A stretch of DNA of 64,000 nt from Terribacillus saccharophilus (GCF_002272745.1 NZ_NPBD01000015.1:1-64000), one strand, 5' to 3'. Positions 1 to 9,143 are shown, counted from the stretch's first letter. Program-made: numbers and translations. The notes: generated from the sequence alone by a model not told the origin.

Positions 1-4
1 AATA

Positions 5-81
<77 letters not shown>

Positions 82-101
82 ATATCACTTATTTGTAATA
101 T

Positions 102-175
102 TGGAGCGGGTGAAGGGAATCGAACCCTCGACATCAGCTTGGAAGGCTGAGGTTTTACCACTAAACTACACCCGC
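102..175 (-). tRNA. tRNA-Gly (TCC)
   Basis: Minus-strand cloverleaf with GCGGGTG acceptor, anticodon loop CTTCCAA (anticodon TCC), T-loop GGTTCGATTCC and encoded CCA. Confidence 0.97.
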
Positions 176-210
176 ATATTATAATGTTTCATTCGGTTGG
201 TTGGAACTAC

Positions 211-287
211 TGGTCGGGAAGACAGGATTTGAACCTGCGGCCCCTTGGACCCAAACCAAGTGCTCTACCAAGCTGAGCTACTTCCCG
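211..287 (-). tRNA. tRNA-Pro (TGG)
   Basis: Minus-strand cloverleaf with CGGGAAG acceptor and stem CTTGG around loop TTTGGGT (anticodon TGG). CCA is encoded. Confidence 0.97.
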
Positions 288-296
288 AAGAAATAA

Positions 297-373
297 TGGT
301 GCGCCCGAGAGGACTTGAACCTCTAACCTCTTGATTCGTAGTCAAACGCTCTATCCAATTGAGCTACGGGCGC
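297..373 (-). tRNA. tRNA-Arg (ACG)
   Basis: Minus-strand cloverleaf with GCGCCCG acceptor and loop CTACGAA (anticodon ACG, normally read as ICG after deamination). CCA is encoded. Confidence 0.97.
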
Positions 374-431
374 TTATTAAGTACAACTTTTATATCATAT
401 CATTTAACTCATAACTTGTCAACACTTTTTT

Positions 432-518
<87 letters not shown>

Positions 519-595
519 TTAAAGTCAAAAGAAAAATGCTGCCTGTGTTTCACAGCATCGGCAGATCTATATGATCATCCTTTGCTTTAAACAGA

Positions 596-668
596 TGAGC
601 CATGAAGGACTCGAACCTTCGACCCTCTGATTAAAAGTCAGATGCTCTACCAACTGAGCTAATGGCTC
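596..668 (-). tRNA. tRNA-Lys (TTT)
   Basis: Minus-strand cloverleaf with GAGCCAT acceptor and loop CTTTTAA (anticodon TTT). The 3' CCA is not encoded: after the discriminator A the DNA reads TCT. CCA must be added by nucleotidyltransferase. Confidence 0.96.
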
Positions 669-684
669 ACAACAAAAAAGTAAG

Positions 685-755
685 CTGGGCTAGCTGGATT
701 CGAACCAACGATCACGGGACCAAAACCCGTTGCCTTACCGCTTGGCTATAGCCCA
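685..755 (-). tRNA. tRNA-Gln (TTG)
   Basis: Minus-strand cloverleaf with TGGGCTA acceptor and stem ACGGG around loop TTTTGGT (anticodon TTG). CCA is not encoded; the discriminator G is followed by CTT. Confidence 0.95.
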
Positions 756-760
756 ATAAA

Positions 761-837
761 TGGCGGTCCGGACGGGACTCGAACCCGCGACCTCCTGCGT
801 GACAGGCAGGCATTCTAACCAACTGAACTACCGGACC
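761..837 (-). tRNA. tRNA-Asp (GTC)
   Basis: Minus-strand cloverleaf with GGTCCGG acceptor and loop CTGTCAC (anticodon GTC). Discriminator G and CCA are encoded. Confidence 0.97.
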
Positions 838-867
838 GAGCCTATAAAGACTCGTTATGAAAAACGA

Positions 868-939
868 TGACCCGTACGGGATTCGAACCCGTGATACCGC
901 CGTGAAAGGGCGGTGTCTTAACCGCTTGACCAACGGGCC
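868..939 (-). tRNA. tRNA-Glu (TTC)
   Basis: Minus-strand cloverleaf with GGCCCGT acceptor (first pair G-C, second a G-T wobble) and loop CTTTCAC (anticodon TTC). CCA is not encoded. Confidence 0.95.
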
Positions 940-947
940 ATTTGAGA

Positions 948-1038
948 TGGCGGAGAAGGAGGGATTTGAACCCTCGCGCCGCTTACACGACCTACACCCT
1001 TAGCAGGGGCGCCTCTTCAGCCACTTGAGTACTTCTCC
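948..1038 (-). tRNA. tRNA-Ser (GCT)
   Basis: Class II tRNA with a long variable arm, GGAGAAG acceptor and loop CTGCTAA (anticodon GCT). CCA is encoded. Confidence 0.96.
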
Positions 1039-1040
1039 AT

Positions 1041-1115
1041 TGGCTCCACAGGCAGGATTCGAACCTGCGACCGATCGGTTAACAGCCGATAGCTCTACCA
1101 CTGAGCTACTGTGGA
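1041..1115 (-). tRNA. tRNA-Asn (GTT)
   Basis: First gene of the cluster in the transcribed direction. TCCACAG acceptor, loop CTGTTAA (anticodon GTT), encoded CCA. Confidence 0.97.
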
Positions 1116-1147
1116 ATATTGTTTGTCACATGTTAGCGACCTTATGT

Positions 1148-1176
1148 ATCTTACAACATCTTTCGCTGTGTGTCAA
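1148..1176 (-). promoter_or_regulatory. Promoter of the tRNA cluster
   Basis: Minus strand reads TTGACA, 17-nt spacer, TAAGAT, ending about 33 bp before tRNA-Asn. It is the only strong promoter seen ahead of the eleven tRNAs, which are closely packed, so they are probably one transcript. Confidence 0.8.
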
Positions 1177-1282
1177 CCACTTTCGTGATTTTTTTCGTGC
1201 CGTTCGTCGACGGCTTAATAAATTTATCATGGATCGTAGAACACGTCAACACTTTTCTTGAAAGTTTTTGTTTTTTCTCGTT

Positions 1283-1759
1283 TTATTTCTCAAGCAACCC
1301 TGTATTCTCTTGCTTTTTCAGCTTCCCCCCACATTTACCGCATCCATATTTACGCGTATTGACTATCTTTTTCCGCTTATACACGTGCCCGCATTTCGTA
1401 CATTTATAATATAGCAGCGTCTTTTCCTTTACTGACGGAAGCATATTGCAAAAGCGCGGTGAGTCCGTTTGCTGAAGAAGCTCCCTGAATTCCGAATCCC
1501 GATGGCCATATCCCTTTCCTTCTATATGAAGGTGATAATGACATAGTTCGTGTTTAATGATTCCGATTGTCTCTTCCTGCCCCAGCTCTTGCAGATACTT
1601 CGGATTGATCTCAATGATTCGTTTACCCGGCAAGTACCTGCCTCCAGTTGTTCGCAGTCGATTGTTATACCTTGCTGTATCAACAAATGGTCGATTGAAC
1701 CATTCGATGGAAATCTCTTCGACGATTTGCTGCAAATTATACATTGTTATTTCTTTCAT
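1283..1759 (-). CDS. SprT-like zinc metallopeptidase-fold protein
   Basis: A 158-residue SprT-family protein matching the remembered B. subtilis YdcK. The zinc-binding motif HELCH lies at residues 70-74, followed by the HIEGKGYGHR stretch. A C-terminal zinc ribbon has CxxC pairs at about C120/C123 and C140/C143. The SprT fold suggests a metal-dependent protease, but the bacterial substrate is unknown. I start at the ATG at 1759 because GGAGGTG lies 8 nt upstream and family proteins begin there; the frame is open further upstream. It is divergent from cmpA. Confidence 0.9.
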   Translation of the reverse strand: MKEITMYNLQQIVEEISIEWFNRPFVDTARYNNRLRTTGGRYLPGKRIIEINPKYLQELGQEETIGIIKHELCHYHLHIEGKGYGHRDSEFRELLQQTDSPRFCNMLPSVKEKTLLYYKCTKCGHVYKRKKIVNTRKYGCGKCGGKLKKQENTGLLEK

Positions 1760-1846
1760 CACGCAGGCACCTCCAGTTTCTATCATGCATATGATGCAGC
1801 AGACATTCATTTTTCCCGACATCCATGGGCTGCAGGAGGTAAAAGA

Positions 1847-1969
1847 ATGCCTAATTGGTTGAAAAATCAACTATCTCAAGCTTTCCTCACAAAAAACGTA
1901 AACCAATTGAAGGTGTTGAATCAATGCTGGTTCTTCTATAAGCAGAAACAGCATTCTAATGGCGGCTAA
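1847..1969 (+). CDS. cmpA: Cortex morphogenetic protein CmpA
   Basis: A 40-codon gene inside a longer overlapping open frame. The protein begins MPNWLKNQ and contains LNQCWFFYK, the signature of CmpA, a small protein that in B. subtilis takes part in spore-coat and cortex quality control with the SpoIVA degradation pathway. GCAGGAGGT stands 6 nt before the ATG. The location beside the sprT-like gene also fits. Its presence implies a spore-former. It converges on tex, with a shared terminator after the stop. Confidence 0.9.
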   Translation: MPNWLKNQLSQAFLTKNVNQLKVLNQCWFFYKQKQHSNGG

Positions 1970-2003
1970 AGCCCCTGTCCCGCGAGGGGACAGGGGCTTT
2001 TTC
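1968..2003. terminator. Bidirectional terminator, cmpA / tex
   Basis: Stem AAGCCCCTGTCCC / GGGACAGGGGCTT with a CGCGA-type loop, T-run on the plus side and A-run on the other. It sits between convergent cmpA and tex. Confidence 0.9.
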
Positions 2004-2013
2004 GCTGCTGTTG

Positions 2014-4176
2014 TTACTTCACCATTGTAAGTGCAATTCGCTGTTTGTCAATATCCACTTTATCTACCCAGACAGTGACTACATCTCCTACCGATGCGAT
2101 ATCCATCGGGTGTTTCACGAACTTATTAGACATCTTGGAAATATGGACAAGTCCATCTTGTTTAACACCTATGTCGACGAAAACACCGAAATCAACGACA
2201 TTTCGCACAGTCCCTTGCAGTTCCATTCCTTCTTTAAGATCTTCCATTGCCAGCACATCTTGCTTCAATAATGGCTGATCAAAGTCATCGCGCGGGTCCC
2301 TTCCTGGTTGATTAAGGGCTTGTACAATATCCCGAAGCGTAAGATCACCAATACCCAATTCTGCAGCAATCTCGGTTATATCAATTTCCGCAAGCTTCTC
2401 TTGCAGGTTATCAGTCCCTATATCCACTACATCAGCACCAAGACGCTTCAGGAGCTGTTTTGTAGCAGTATAACTCTCTGGATGGATCGGTGTTCTATCA
2501 AGTGGTTCCTCACCGTCTGGGACGCGCAGAAAACCGATACTCTGTTCATATGTTTTACTGCCAAGTCTAGGAATAGACTTGAGCTGCTTACGCGAGGAGA
2601 ACTTACCAATCTCATTCCGCTGCTTCACAACATTCGCTGCCACAGTCTTACTAAATCCAGATACATATTGCAGCAAAGATTCAGAAGCTGTATTCACATT
2701 GACGCCTACTTGGTTTACCGCAGTCTCCACGACAAATCCTAGTGAATCGTTCAATTTTTTTTGGCCTACATCATGCTGGTACTGCCCTACACCAATTGAT
2801 TTTGGATCGATTTTAACTAATTCTGCTAATGGATCCTGGATGCGGCGGCCGATGGAGATAGCGCTGCGTTCCTCTACTTGCAGCTCAGGAAATTCTTTTC
2901 TCGCTAATTCTGATGCTGAATACACACTTGCACCCGCTTCATTTACGATTATATAAGCGACGTTGCTTTCCATCTGCTGAATAACGTTTGCAATGAACTG
3001 TTCTGTTTCCCGTGATGCAGTTCCATTACCAATTGCAATCAGTTCAACATCGTATTTATTTAATAATGTCTCTACGACTTTACTAGCTCCTTTGACATCA
3101 TGTCGCGGAGCAGTAGGATAGATGACGTTTTTTTCGAGTAATTTTCCGGTCTCATCTATTACTGCCAGCTTACAGCCTGTGCGGAAAGCTGGATCCACTC
3201 CTAATACAACCCGGCCCTTCAATGGCGGCTGAAGAAGAAGGTTTTTCAAGTTCTCTGAGAAAATTTTAATTGCCTGCTCTTCTGCTTTTTCTGACAGCAT
3301 GGAGCGAATTTCCCGTTCGACTGATGGCTGGATGAGCCGCTTATAGCTGTCCTCGATAACTGCTTGCAAAGCGGATGCAACATCAGCAGCAGTTCTTTGC
3401 TTGATAACTTTCCGCTTAAGATAAGTTAAGATAACATCTGCAGGAGGCTCAACAGTTACCCGCAGTATGCCTTCCTTCTCACCGCGGTTGACAGCTAATG
3501 TCCGATGGGACGCCATCTGCCGTATCGGTTCCTGATATTCATAGTACATTTCGTAGACGCCTTTTTCATCGTCTTCTGATTTCTTCACTTTCGTTAACAG
3601 AACTCCTTGCTTCTCTGTCTTTTCTCGAATGTAATCTCGGAAAGCTGCTTGCTCACTAATCCATTCGGCCACTATGTCACTTGCTCCTTGCAGCACTTCT
3701 TCAACTGTTTGGAGTTCCTTTTCAGGGTCCAGATAAGCTCTGGCTTCATTTTCAAGGTGCTGGATTGTCTGTTCGTACAGTCCCTTTGCAAGAGGTTCCA
3801 ACCCTTTTTCTTTTGCAATCGTAGCTTTTGTGCGCCGTTTTTGCTTATATGGACGATACAGATCCTCTATACGCTGCAGCTGCATAGCTGCGAGAATATC
3901 ACGCTTTAGTTCCTCTGTCAGTTTGCCTTGCTCCTCTATCAAACGGATTACTTCTGTCTTCCGCTGATGGAGCTGCTGTGCATAATCCCATTTATCTTGA
4001 ATCGCTTTGATTTCAACTTCATCAAGGGCGCCAGTCTGCTCTTTCCGGTAACGTGCAATAAACGGTACAGTATTGCCTTCTTCCAGCAGATTAATGACCT
4101 GTTTAATCGATGATTGCTTGATTGATGTTTCCTTTTCGACCCATTGGATGAGTCTGTCTTGAATAGTTGCTTCCAA
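2014..4176 (-). CDS. tex: Tex family RNA-binding transcription accessory protein
   Basis: A 720-residue Tex protein (YdcI in B. subtilis). It shows the N-terminal helical domain, the YqgF/RNase H-like domain (VLGVDPAFRTGCKLAVID near residue 325), helix-hairpin-helix repeats (ASESLLQYVSGFSKTVA and SIPRLGSKTYEQSIGF) and a C-terminal S1 domain (MELQGTVRNVVDFGVFVDIG). Tex proteins bind nucleic acid and affect transcription; the exact role in Bacillus is not settled. GGAGGAGC precedes the ATG. It lies downstream of rsbX but behind a strong terminator, so it is probably transcribed separately. Confidence 0.95.
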   Translation of the reverse strand: MEATIQDRLIQWVEKETSIKQSSIKQVINLLEEGNTVPFIARYRKEQTGALDEVEIKAIQDKWDYAQQLHQRKTEVIRLIEEQGKLTEELKRDILAAMQLQRIEDLYRPYKQKRRTKATIAKEKGLEPLAKGLYEQTIQHLENEARAYLDPEKELQTVEEVLQGASDIVAEWISEQAAFRDYIREKTEKQGVLLTKVKKSEDDEKGVYEMYYEYQEPIRQMASHRTLAVNRGEKEGILRVTVEPPADVILTYLKRKVIKQRTAADVASALQAVIEDSYKRLIQPSVEREIRSMLSEKAEEQAIKIFSENLKNLLLQPPLKGRVVLGVDPAFRTGCKLAVIDETGKLLEKNVIYPTAPRHDVKGASKVVETLLNKYDVELIAIGNGTASRETEQFIANVIQQMESNVAYIIVNEAGASVYSASELARKEFPELQVEERSAISIGRRIQDPLAELVKIDPKSIGVGQYQHDVGQKKLNDSLGFVVETAVNQVGVNVNTASESLLQYVSGFSKTVAANVVKQRNEIGKFSSRKQLKSIPRLGSKTYEQSIGFLRVPDGEEPLDRTPIHPESYTATKQLLKRLGADVVDIGTDNLQEKLAEIDITEIAAELGIGDLTLRDIVQALNQPGRDPRDDFDQPLLKQDVLAMEDLKEGMELQGTVRNVVDFGVFVDIGVKQDGLVHISKMSNKFVKHPMDIASVGDVVTVWVDKVDIDKQRIALTMVK

Positions 4177-4230
4177 TTTTGCTCCTCCTGACTGCTTCTA
4201 TATATATTGTAGCAGAATTGCTGGACAGAT

Positions 4231-4267
4231 AAAAAAAAGGATCAGTACCTATTTAAGGCACCGATCC
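4231..4267 (-). terminator. Terminator of the sigB operon
   Basis: On the minus strand GGATCGGTGCC pairs with GGTACTGATCC (11 bp with G-U pairs), followed by eight T. It overlaps the rsbX stop codon. Confidence 0.9.
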
Positions 4268-4875
4268 TATTCCGTGTATTTCATAGCAATCAATGTAATA
4301 TCGTCTTGATGCGGCTTCTGTTTGGAAAGTGCAAACATGTCCCGTATCTTACGCACATCCTTCTCTTTGAAAAGGTCCAGCGTAAGCTCATTATCAGAAA
4401 CTCCATCAGAAAACATGACGAATATCATGTCATCCTGTAAGATACCCCGAGATATCTTGTATTTCCGAGGATACCCAGCAAGAAAACCTTGGCTTGGTAT
4501 ACAGCGTTCCCTTTTTCCACTCGTAATCGTCATGATCCCGATATTCCCAATGCTCGTGAAGGAATAGCTGCCTGTCCGATAATCCACCTTTAGGATACCA
4601 AGGACGACTCCGCGTTTCCCAACTAGCACTTCATTTGATCTCCTGATCAATTCATCGATTCCGCTGTGTACATAGTCTCGAATAACATCTACCACTACCT
4701 GTGATGACTCTTTTGCAAATTCTCCGCTTCCGAGTCCATCTGCCAGGACACAGATAAATTCATGCTCCGATTCGTGGTAGAAATAACTATCTCCGCAATA
4801 ATAGTTGCCTTTCTTTGGCTCCTGAAACGCCGACACATCCATATGGAGATAGGAATCAGTCAAAGCTGTCAGCAC
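4267..4875 (-). CDS. rsbX: RsbX, PP2C-type feedback phosphatase of the SigB pathway
   Basis: A 202-residue PP2C/SpoIIE-family phosphatase that dephosphorylates RsbS (and RsbR), resetting the stressosome after signalling. Seen: GDSYF near residue 29, VLADGLGSGEFA with metal-binding Asp, MFSDGVSD, and the late HQDDITLI. I use GTG at 4875, which overlaps sigB by 20 nt; the ribosome site there is weak, and an ATG at 4842 is possible. It is last in the operon, as in B. subtilis. Confidence 0.93.
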   Translation of the reverse strand: MLTALTDSYLHMDVSAFQEPKKGNYYCGDSYFYHESEHEFICVLADGLGSGEFAKESSQVVVDVIRDYVHSGIDELIRRSNEVLVGKRGVVLGILKVDYRTGSYSFTSIGNIGIMTITSGKRERCIPSQGFLAGYPRKYKISRGILQDDMIFVMFSDGVSDNELTLDLFKEKDVRKIRDMFALSKQKPHQDDITLIAMKYTE

Positions 4876-5647
4876 CTTCGGCTTGTAAAGCTTCCCGTAG
4901 TTTGCGCAAAGCTCTGCGCTGAAGGCGCGATACGTGCATCTGGGAAATGCCGAGTCTTTCTCCTGTATCTTTTTGGCTCAAATTCTCGAAATATGTGCAG
5001 CGAAGGATTTCCTGCTCCCTCTCACTAAGAATTGGCAGGACCTTTTCCAGCAACATTCTGCGGTCAATATCTTCGTAGCCATTATCTGTGGAACCTACCA
5101 AATCGAGAATTGCTACAGTACTACCATCAGAGTCAGCTTCAATCTTCCTGTCAACTGACAATGCCTTATAGCTTTTGCCCATTTCCATTGTCTCTAAAAT
5201 ATCCTCTTCGGACACTTCTAGAAAAGCAGCGATTTCCGCCACTGTCGGGGACTTCTGATTGTCAGTAGTTAGTTCATCGATTGCTTTACGGATTTTTGGA
5301 CCAAGCTCTTTAATCCGCCGCGGCACATGGACACTCCATGTCTTATCGCGAATAAAGCGTTTGATCTCTCCGATAATGGTCGGAATTGCAAATGATTCGA
5401 AGGACTTACCAAATTCCGGATTATACCGACGAATTGCTGCAAGCAATCCAAGCATTCCTACTTGAACCAAATCTTCATGAATGGAGCTGTTCTTAGAATA
5501 TTTCCTCGCTATAGATGTGACAAGATCTTTGTATGTGAGTACGATTTTTTCTTGGATTTCTTCATCTGTGGGATACTTTTGCAGATGATCTATCCATTTA
5601 TAAACCTCATCCTCACGGTTATTGTGTGGTTGAGATTTGGTCGTCAT
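4856..5647 (-). CDS. sigB: General stress sigma factor SigB
   Basis: A 263-residue sigma-70 family factor of the SigB/SigF/SigG group. Region 2 includes SSIHEDLVQVGMLGLLAAIRRY; region 3 contains VPRRIKELGP; region 4 ends with the helix-turn-helix around LSQKDTGERLGISQMHVSR. It directs RNA polymerase to general-stress promoters and is held inactive by RsbW. Its start overlaps the rsbW end by 29 nt and is preceded by GGGGTGGGA, indicating translational coupling. Confidence 0.97.
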   Translation of the reverse strand: MTTKSQPHNNREDEVYKWIDHLQKYPTDEEIQEKIVLTYKDLVTSIARKYSKNSSIHEDLVQVGMLGLLAAIRRYNPEFGKSFESFAIPTIIGEIKRFIRDKTWSVHVPRRIKELGPKIRKAIDELTTDNQKSPTVAEIAAFLEVSEEDILETMEMGKSYKALSVDRKIEADSDGSTVAILDLVGSTDNGYEDIDRRMLLEKVLPILSEREQEILRCTYFENLSQKDTGERLGISQMHVSRLQRRALRKLREALQAEGADSFD

Positions 5648-6095
5648 CTAGTCCCACCCCATTTTCATGAAGGTATTTCGTCATGAGGACGATCACTCCA
5701 GAATCGCTATTGATTTCCACTTTGTCCATCAATGCGTCGATCAGGAATAAACCGAAACCGCCCTCCCTCAGCTGTTCGATGGGTTCTGCAGCCTCATACG
5801 GTCCAATATTCCGTTTTACTTGATCCAAGTTGAAACTGCCGCCATGATCCGCGACCATCACTTCGAGCCGATTCTCATAAACACCGAAACCGATTGTGAC
5901 TTCGCCATCTTCATCTTTTTCATATGCATGGTTCACAGTGTTTGTTACAGCCTCGGAGATTGCAACCTTCAAATCCTCAATATCCTCGTAGGAAAAGCCC
6001 ATCCGGTTTGCAACACCTGAGCTAGTCAGTCGAATTACACCAACGTATTCTGGTTTAGCCGGTACTTTAATCTCGATAAAATCGAAAGATTCCAT
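5619..6095 (-). CDS. rsbW: RsbW, anti-sigma-B kinase
   Basis: A 158-residue GHKL serine kinase that binds SigB or phosphorylates RsbV. The N box (AISEAVTNTVNHAY), the DHGGSF ATP-lid segment and the glycine-rich REGGFGLFLI motif are intact. AAGGTGG precedes the ATG; rsbV ends just upstream. Confidence 0.97.
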   Translation of the reverse strand: MESFDFIEIKVPAKPEYVGVIRLTSSGVANRMGFSYEDIEDLKVAISEAVTNTVNHAYEKDEDGEVTIGFGVYENRLEVMVADHGGSFNLDQVKRNIGPYEAAEPIEQLREGGFGLFLIDALMDKVEINSDSGVIVLMTKYLHENGVGLDDDQISTTQ

Positions 6096-6097
6096 AA

Positions 6098-6427
6098 TTA
6101 ATAGCCACCTTGTACTGTTTTGTCAACATCGATCACATCGATTAAACCTGTAATCTCAAACAAACGGTATACACGGTCCTGCAGCTGTACGAGCTTCAAT
6201 TCACTATTGTTTTCTTTAGTCGATTTCAACCCGCTAACGAACACGCCTAATCCGGTACTGTCCATATAATTAACTTGCTCCAGATTAACCTCCACTTTAT
6301 TGCCCTCTTTTTCGGTAAGGGATAAAAGTGCTTCTTTCAGTTTAGGAGCTGTATACGCATCTATTTCACCAGCTAATAAAACTACTGATTTTCCTTCATT
6401 TTCTTGTACGTCAACAGTTAAGTTCAT
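6098..6427 (-). CDS. rsbV: RsbV, anti-anti-sigma factor
   Basis: A 109-residue STAS-domain protein. The phospho-acceptor serine lies in MDSTGLGVF at about S57. When unphosphorylated it captures RsbW and frees SigB. Two ATG codons are adjacent (6430 and 6427); the second has better spacing from AGGAGG and matches the B. subtilis start. It is the first gene after the internal SigB promoter. Confidence 0.96.
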   Translation of the reverse strand: MNLTVDVQENEGKSVVLLAGEIDAYTAPKLKEALLSLTEKEGNKVEVNLEQVNYMDSTGLGVFVSGLKSTKENNSELKLVQLQDRVYRLFEITGLIDVIDVDKTVQGGY

Positions 6428-6464
6428 CATGTACCTCCTAAGGGCTAGTTACCATTCCTATGTA

Positions 6465-6489
6465 ATACCCGTTTGTTCATTTTTTAAAC
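6465..6489 (-). promoter_or_regulatory. Internal SigB promoter ahead of rsbV
   Basis: Minus strand reads GTTTAA, 13-nt spacer, GGGTAT: a perfect match to the known SigB consensus. The -35 overlaps the rsbU stop. It should drive rsbV-rsbW-sigB-rsbX as an autocatalytic loop, as in B. subtilis. Confidence 0.93.
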
Positions 6490-7494
6490 ATCTTTTTTGA
6501 TTATTATTAATGTAAAATCATCTCGCAGGTGAAAGTCCTGAAGTTTCTCAAAGTGCTTATACACGTTTTCCACCAGCTCCTGTGCTGAGAGATGGGAGAA
6601 GCTCTTGATGACCTCAAGCACTTCTTCACTCTCAATGAAGCGGTCGCCTTGACGGCACTCTGTTACACCGTCGGTAAGCAGGATAATCATATCGCCTGCA
6701 TGAATCTCCCTTTCATACTGGCGGTACTGTGCCATATCTGTCACACCAAGAACGACTCCTTTTGCTCGAATCTCTTCGAAGGTATCGTCAGCAGCGTGAT
6801 AATAGAAACCTGGCTCATGTCCTGCTGATGAATAGGAAATTGTGCTGGCTGCAGGATTGAAAAGAGCATAAAACATCGTAATAAACATACTTGGATCGAC
6901 ATTCCGTTCTACTACCCGATTAAGGCTTTCCAATATTTCACTCGGGTTTTTATGCTCAGACGGAAAGCTTTCCATTGCGTATTTGATCATTGACATGCAT
7001 AATGCTGCCGGGATACCTTTGCCGATCACGTCTGCCACCGTTATACCTACAGTACCATCTTCATGGTGGATGAAATGGTGATAGTCACCATTCATCTGAT
7101 TAGCAGGTACACTGACGACTCCGATATCGAAACCTTCTACATCAGGCTTCACTGTTGACAGCAATGTATTCTGCATTCTGGCCGCTACGGAAATTTCCGA
7201 TTTTATCTCCAGCTGTGTTTCACGAAGATCCTGGAATTCCTGCAATGCCAGACCGTAGGAAATCATTACTTCCAATAGGAAGCTCATCGAGTGCTGAATG
7301 TTCTCCGGAAGCTCAGGATATATATCTTCCAGCGCATTGATATGCGTGTTGATGATCTCCTCCAGCGAGATATTATGCTGGATGGAGCGTTTACTTATCT
7401 GCTCTGCCTCGTATAAGGCAGACTCGTCTTGTGTATTAATGTATTGTTTGAGCAGTTCCCGATAGTGTGACAGATCTAGCTTAAGCGCATCCAC
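6484..7494 (-). CDS. rsbU: RsbU, PP2C phosphatase for RsbV-P
   Basis: A 336-residue protein. The N-terminal 85 or so residues form the helical RsbT-binding domain; the rest is a SpoIIE/PP2C phosphatase with NGDYHHF, VADVIGKGIPAA, LLTDGVTE and LRDDFTLI. Activated by RsbT, it dephosphorylates RsbV and turns SigB on after environmental stress. I start at GTG 7494, with GGAGG ten bases upstream. Confidence 0.96.
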   Translation of the reverse strand: MDALKLDLSHYRELLKQYINTQDESALYEAEQISKRSIQHNISLEEIINTHINALEDIYPELPENIQHSMSFLLEVMISYGLALQEFQDLRETQLEIKSEISVAARMQNTLLSTVKPDVEGFDIGVVSVPANQMNGDYHHFIHHEDGTVGITVADVIGKGIPAALCMSMIKYAMESFPSEHKNPSEILESLNRVVERNVDPSMFITMFYALFNPAASTISYSSAGHEPGFYYHAADDTFEEIRAKGVVLGVTDMAQYRQYEREIHAGDMIILLTDGVTECRQGDRFIESEEVLEVIKSFSHLSAQELVENVYKHFEKLQDFHLRDDFTLIIIKKDV

Positions 7495-7510
7495 CTGGCA
7501 TCATCCTCCT

Positions 7511-7912
7511 CTAACGAACCCATTTAACGACGCGGATTTCTGTTCCTTCGCCTGTCTTTGACGTAATATCGAATTCATCCATCAAGCGTTTTACACCAGG
7601 AAGACCAGCGCCAAGTCCTCCAGATGTGGAGAAACCATCCTCCATTACCTGACTAATATCTTTTATACCGGGACCTGTATCGATGGCAACAATGCAAATT
7701 CCGCGCGAACCGACGTTTTCTACCTCATCGAAGCAGATTTTACCGCTTCCTGCATATAGGTAGATATTGCGTGCAAGTTCCGAGATAGCAGTAGCTATAC
7801 GGGCTTGGTCAACAATCCCGAAGCCAAGCTTCTTCGAAAAGTCGCGGCCGAATTGTCTGGCACCGACAATGTCCCATTCTTTCTGTATATTTACACAGGT
7901 TCTGAAGTCCAT
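7511..7912 (-). CDS. rsbT: RsbT, switch kinase of the stressosome
   Basis: A 133-residue GHKL kinase, the same length as in B. subtilis. ISELARNIYLYA is the N box; DTGPGI and GGLGAGLPGVKRLMDEF form the ATP-binding motifs. It phosphorylates RsbS and RsbR, leaves the stressosome and activates RsbU. The ATG at 7912 has GGAGG at ideal spacing; a GTG six bases upstream overlaps the rsbS stop. Confidence 0.96.
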   Translation of the reverse strand: MDFRTCVNIQKEWDIVGARQFGRDFSKKLGFGIVDQARIATAISELARNIYLYAGSGKICFDEVENVGSRGICIVAIDTGPGIKDISQVMEDGFSTSGGLGAGLPGVKRLMDEFDITSKTGEGTEIRVVKWVR

Positions 7913-7914
7913 TT

Positions 7915-8271
7915 TCACTCCTCCAGTTCCTGGCGTAATTTGATCAATCCTTGTTCTAGGTCTAGTGCCGTGGTTACCTCATTCAAATGAATGCCCAGAT
8001 CAATAAGCGTTACTGCTACGGCTGGCTGTATGCCAGTCAGGACGACTTTTGCACCCATCAAATCAGACATCGTCACCACATCACCTAGTACCTTAGCGAT
8101 GAAGGAGTCGATAATGTCAACAGAAGTTAAGTCGATGACTACACCTGTTGCTCCGCTTTGATGAATTTTATTGAGTAGGTCTTCCTGAAATTGAATCGCA
8201 GTCTGATCATCAAGATCAATCTGGATGCTGATCAGCAAGTAGTTATGCAGCTTCAATATTGGAATTCTCAC
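7915..8271 (-). CDS. rsbS: RsbS, stressosome STAS scaffold protein
   Basis: A 118-residue STAS protein that forms the stressosome core with RsbR and holds RsbT. The phosphorylatable serine is in DIIDSFIAK at about S56. It starts with GTG, overlapping the rsbR stop by 4 nt, with GGAG in the rsbR end. Confidence 0.95.
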   Translation of the reverse strand: MRIPILKLHNYLLISIQIDLDDQTAIQFQEDLLNKIHQSGATGVVIDLTSVDIIDSFIAKVLGDVVTMSDLMGAKVVLTGIQPAVAVTLIDLGIHLNEVTTALDLEQGLIKLRQELEE

Positions 8272-9143
8272 GATTGTTTACTCCTATCAAGCGAATCGAT
8301 CAGCTCTTCAATGGTCTGTTCTTCGCTGTTTGTTTGTACGATCATTTGATTCGTCATTTCAAGAGCAGTTGTAAATCCTTTGCGTAGAGAGCTTTTGGTC
8401 GGGAACTTACTAAGATCTATCCCAAGATTCACGATTGTCTGGGCTATCTCTGGTCTGATACCAACAAGGATACAAGTAGAACCGATCAGCCTCACTGCTT
8501 CTGCTGCCTGAATAATATGGTGTGCAACCATCGTGTCCACGACTGGCACTCCTGTGATATCGATTAGCACAACCTCTGCATGGTGTTTGATTACTCCATC
8601 GAGTAAGTTCTCCATGATAAATTTAGCACGCTCGGTATCAATGGTTCCTATCAGCGGCATCACCGTTATATTGTCCATAACAGGAATCAACGGTGCAGAA
8701 AGCTCCTGCAAAGCAACACGCTGGAGTGAAACTGTATTTTCCCAGCTGCCGGAATACTCATTCACAAGCTGGTTGATTATCGGATTTACAAGCTCGTCCA
8801 CATGCCGCAGCACTTTCGGTACAGGTACATCCAGTTCTTCATGTTCAATCAGAAACTCAATTGCGACACGCTTAAAAAGCTGTAGACCATCTGTTAGATA
8901 GCTGAGCGGCCACCCTAGGTTAATTACGCGTTCTGTAAAGCTGTCCAGATCAGAAGTCAAACTCTCCTTTTCGACACTGCCGAAAATGATATTGACGAAT
9001 TCTCGATTGGTGTTTTCGAATAGATCCTGTGAAATAGCGGAATTTGTTACTTCCTTCTGCTTCTCTGCGACTTCCTCAAGCCACATATGAACCAAACCGT
9101 TACTATTGTCGACCAGAATCTCCTTCAGATTTTTTGCCATCAT
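8268..9143 (-). CDS. rsbR: RsbR, stressosome sensor co-antagonist
   Basis: A 291-residue protein with an N-terminal globin-like helical sensor region (residues 1-135) and a C-terminal STAS domain. The two threonines phosphorylated by RsbT in B. subtilis are conserved in GTIDTERAK (about T170) and VPVVDTMVA (about T204). Two ATG codons are adjacent at 9143 and 9140 behind GGGGG. No second rsbR paralogue is in the window. Confidence 0.95.
   Translation of the reverse strand: MMAKNLKEILVDNSNGLVHMWLEEVAEKQKEVTNSAISQDLFENTNREFVNIIFGSVEKESLTSDLDSFTERVINLGWPLSYLTDGLQLFKRVAIEFLIEHEELDVPVPKVLRHVDELVNPIINQLVNEYSGSWENTVSLQRVALQELSAPLIPVMDNITVMPLIGTIDTERAKFIMENLLDGVIKHHAEVVLIDITGVPVVDTMVAHHIIQAAEAVRLIGSTCILVGIRPEIAQTIVNLGIDLSKFPTKSSLRKGFTTALEMTNQMIVQTNSEEQTIEELIDSLDRSKQS

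Noticed and set aside
1550..1846. N-terminal part of a longer frame reading into cmpA
   Set aside because: It is antisense to the sprT-like gene; the SD and CmpA homology start at 1847.
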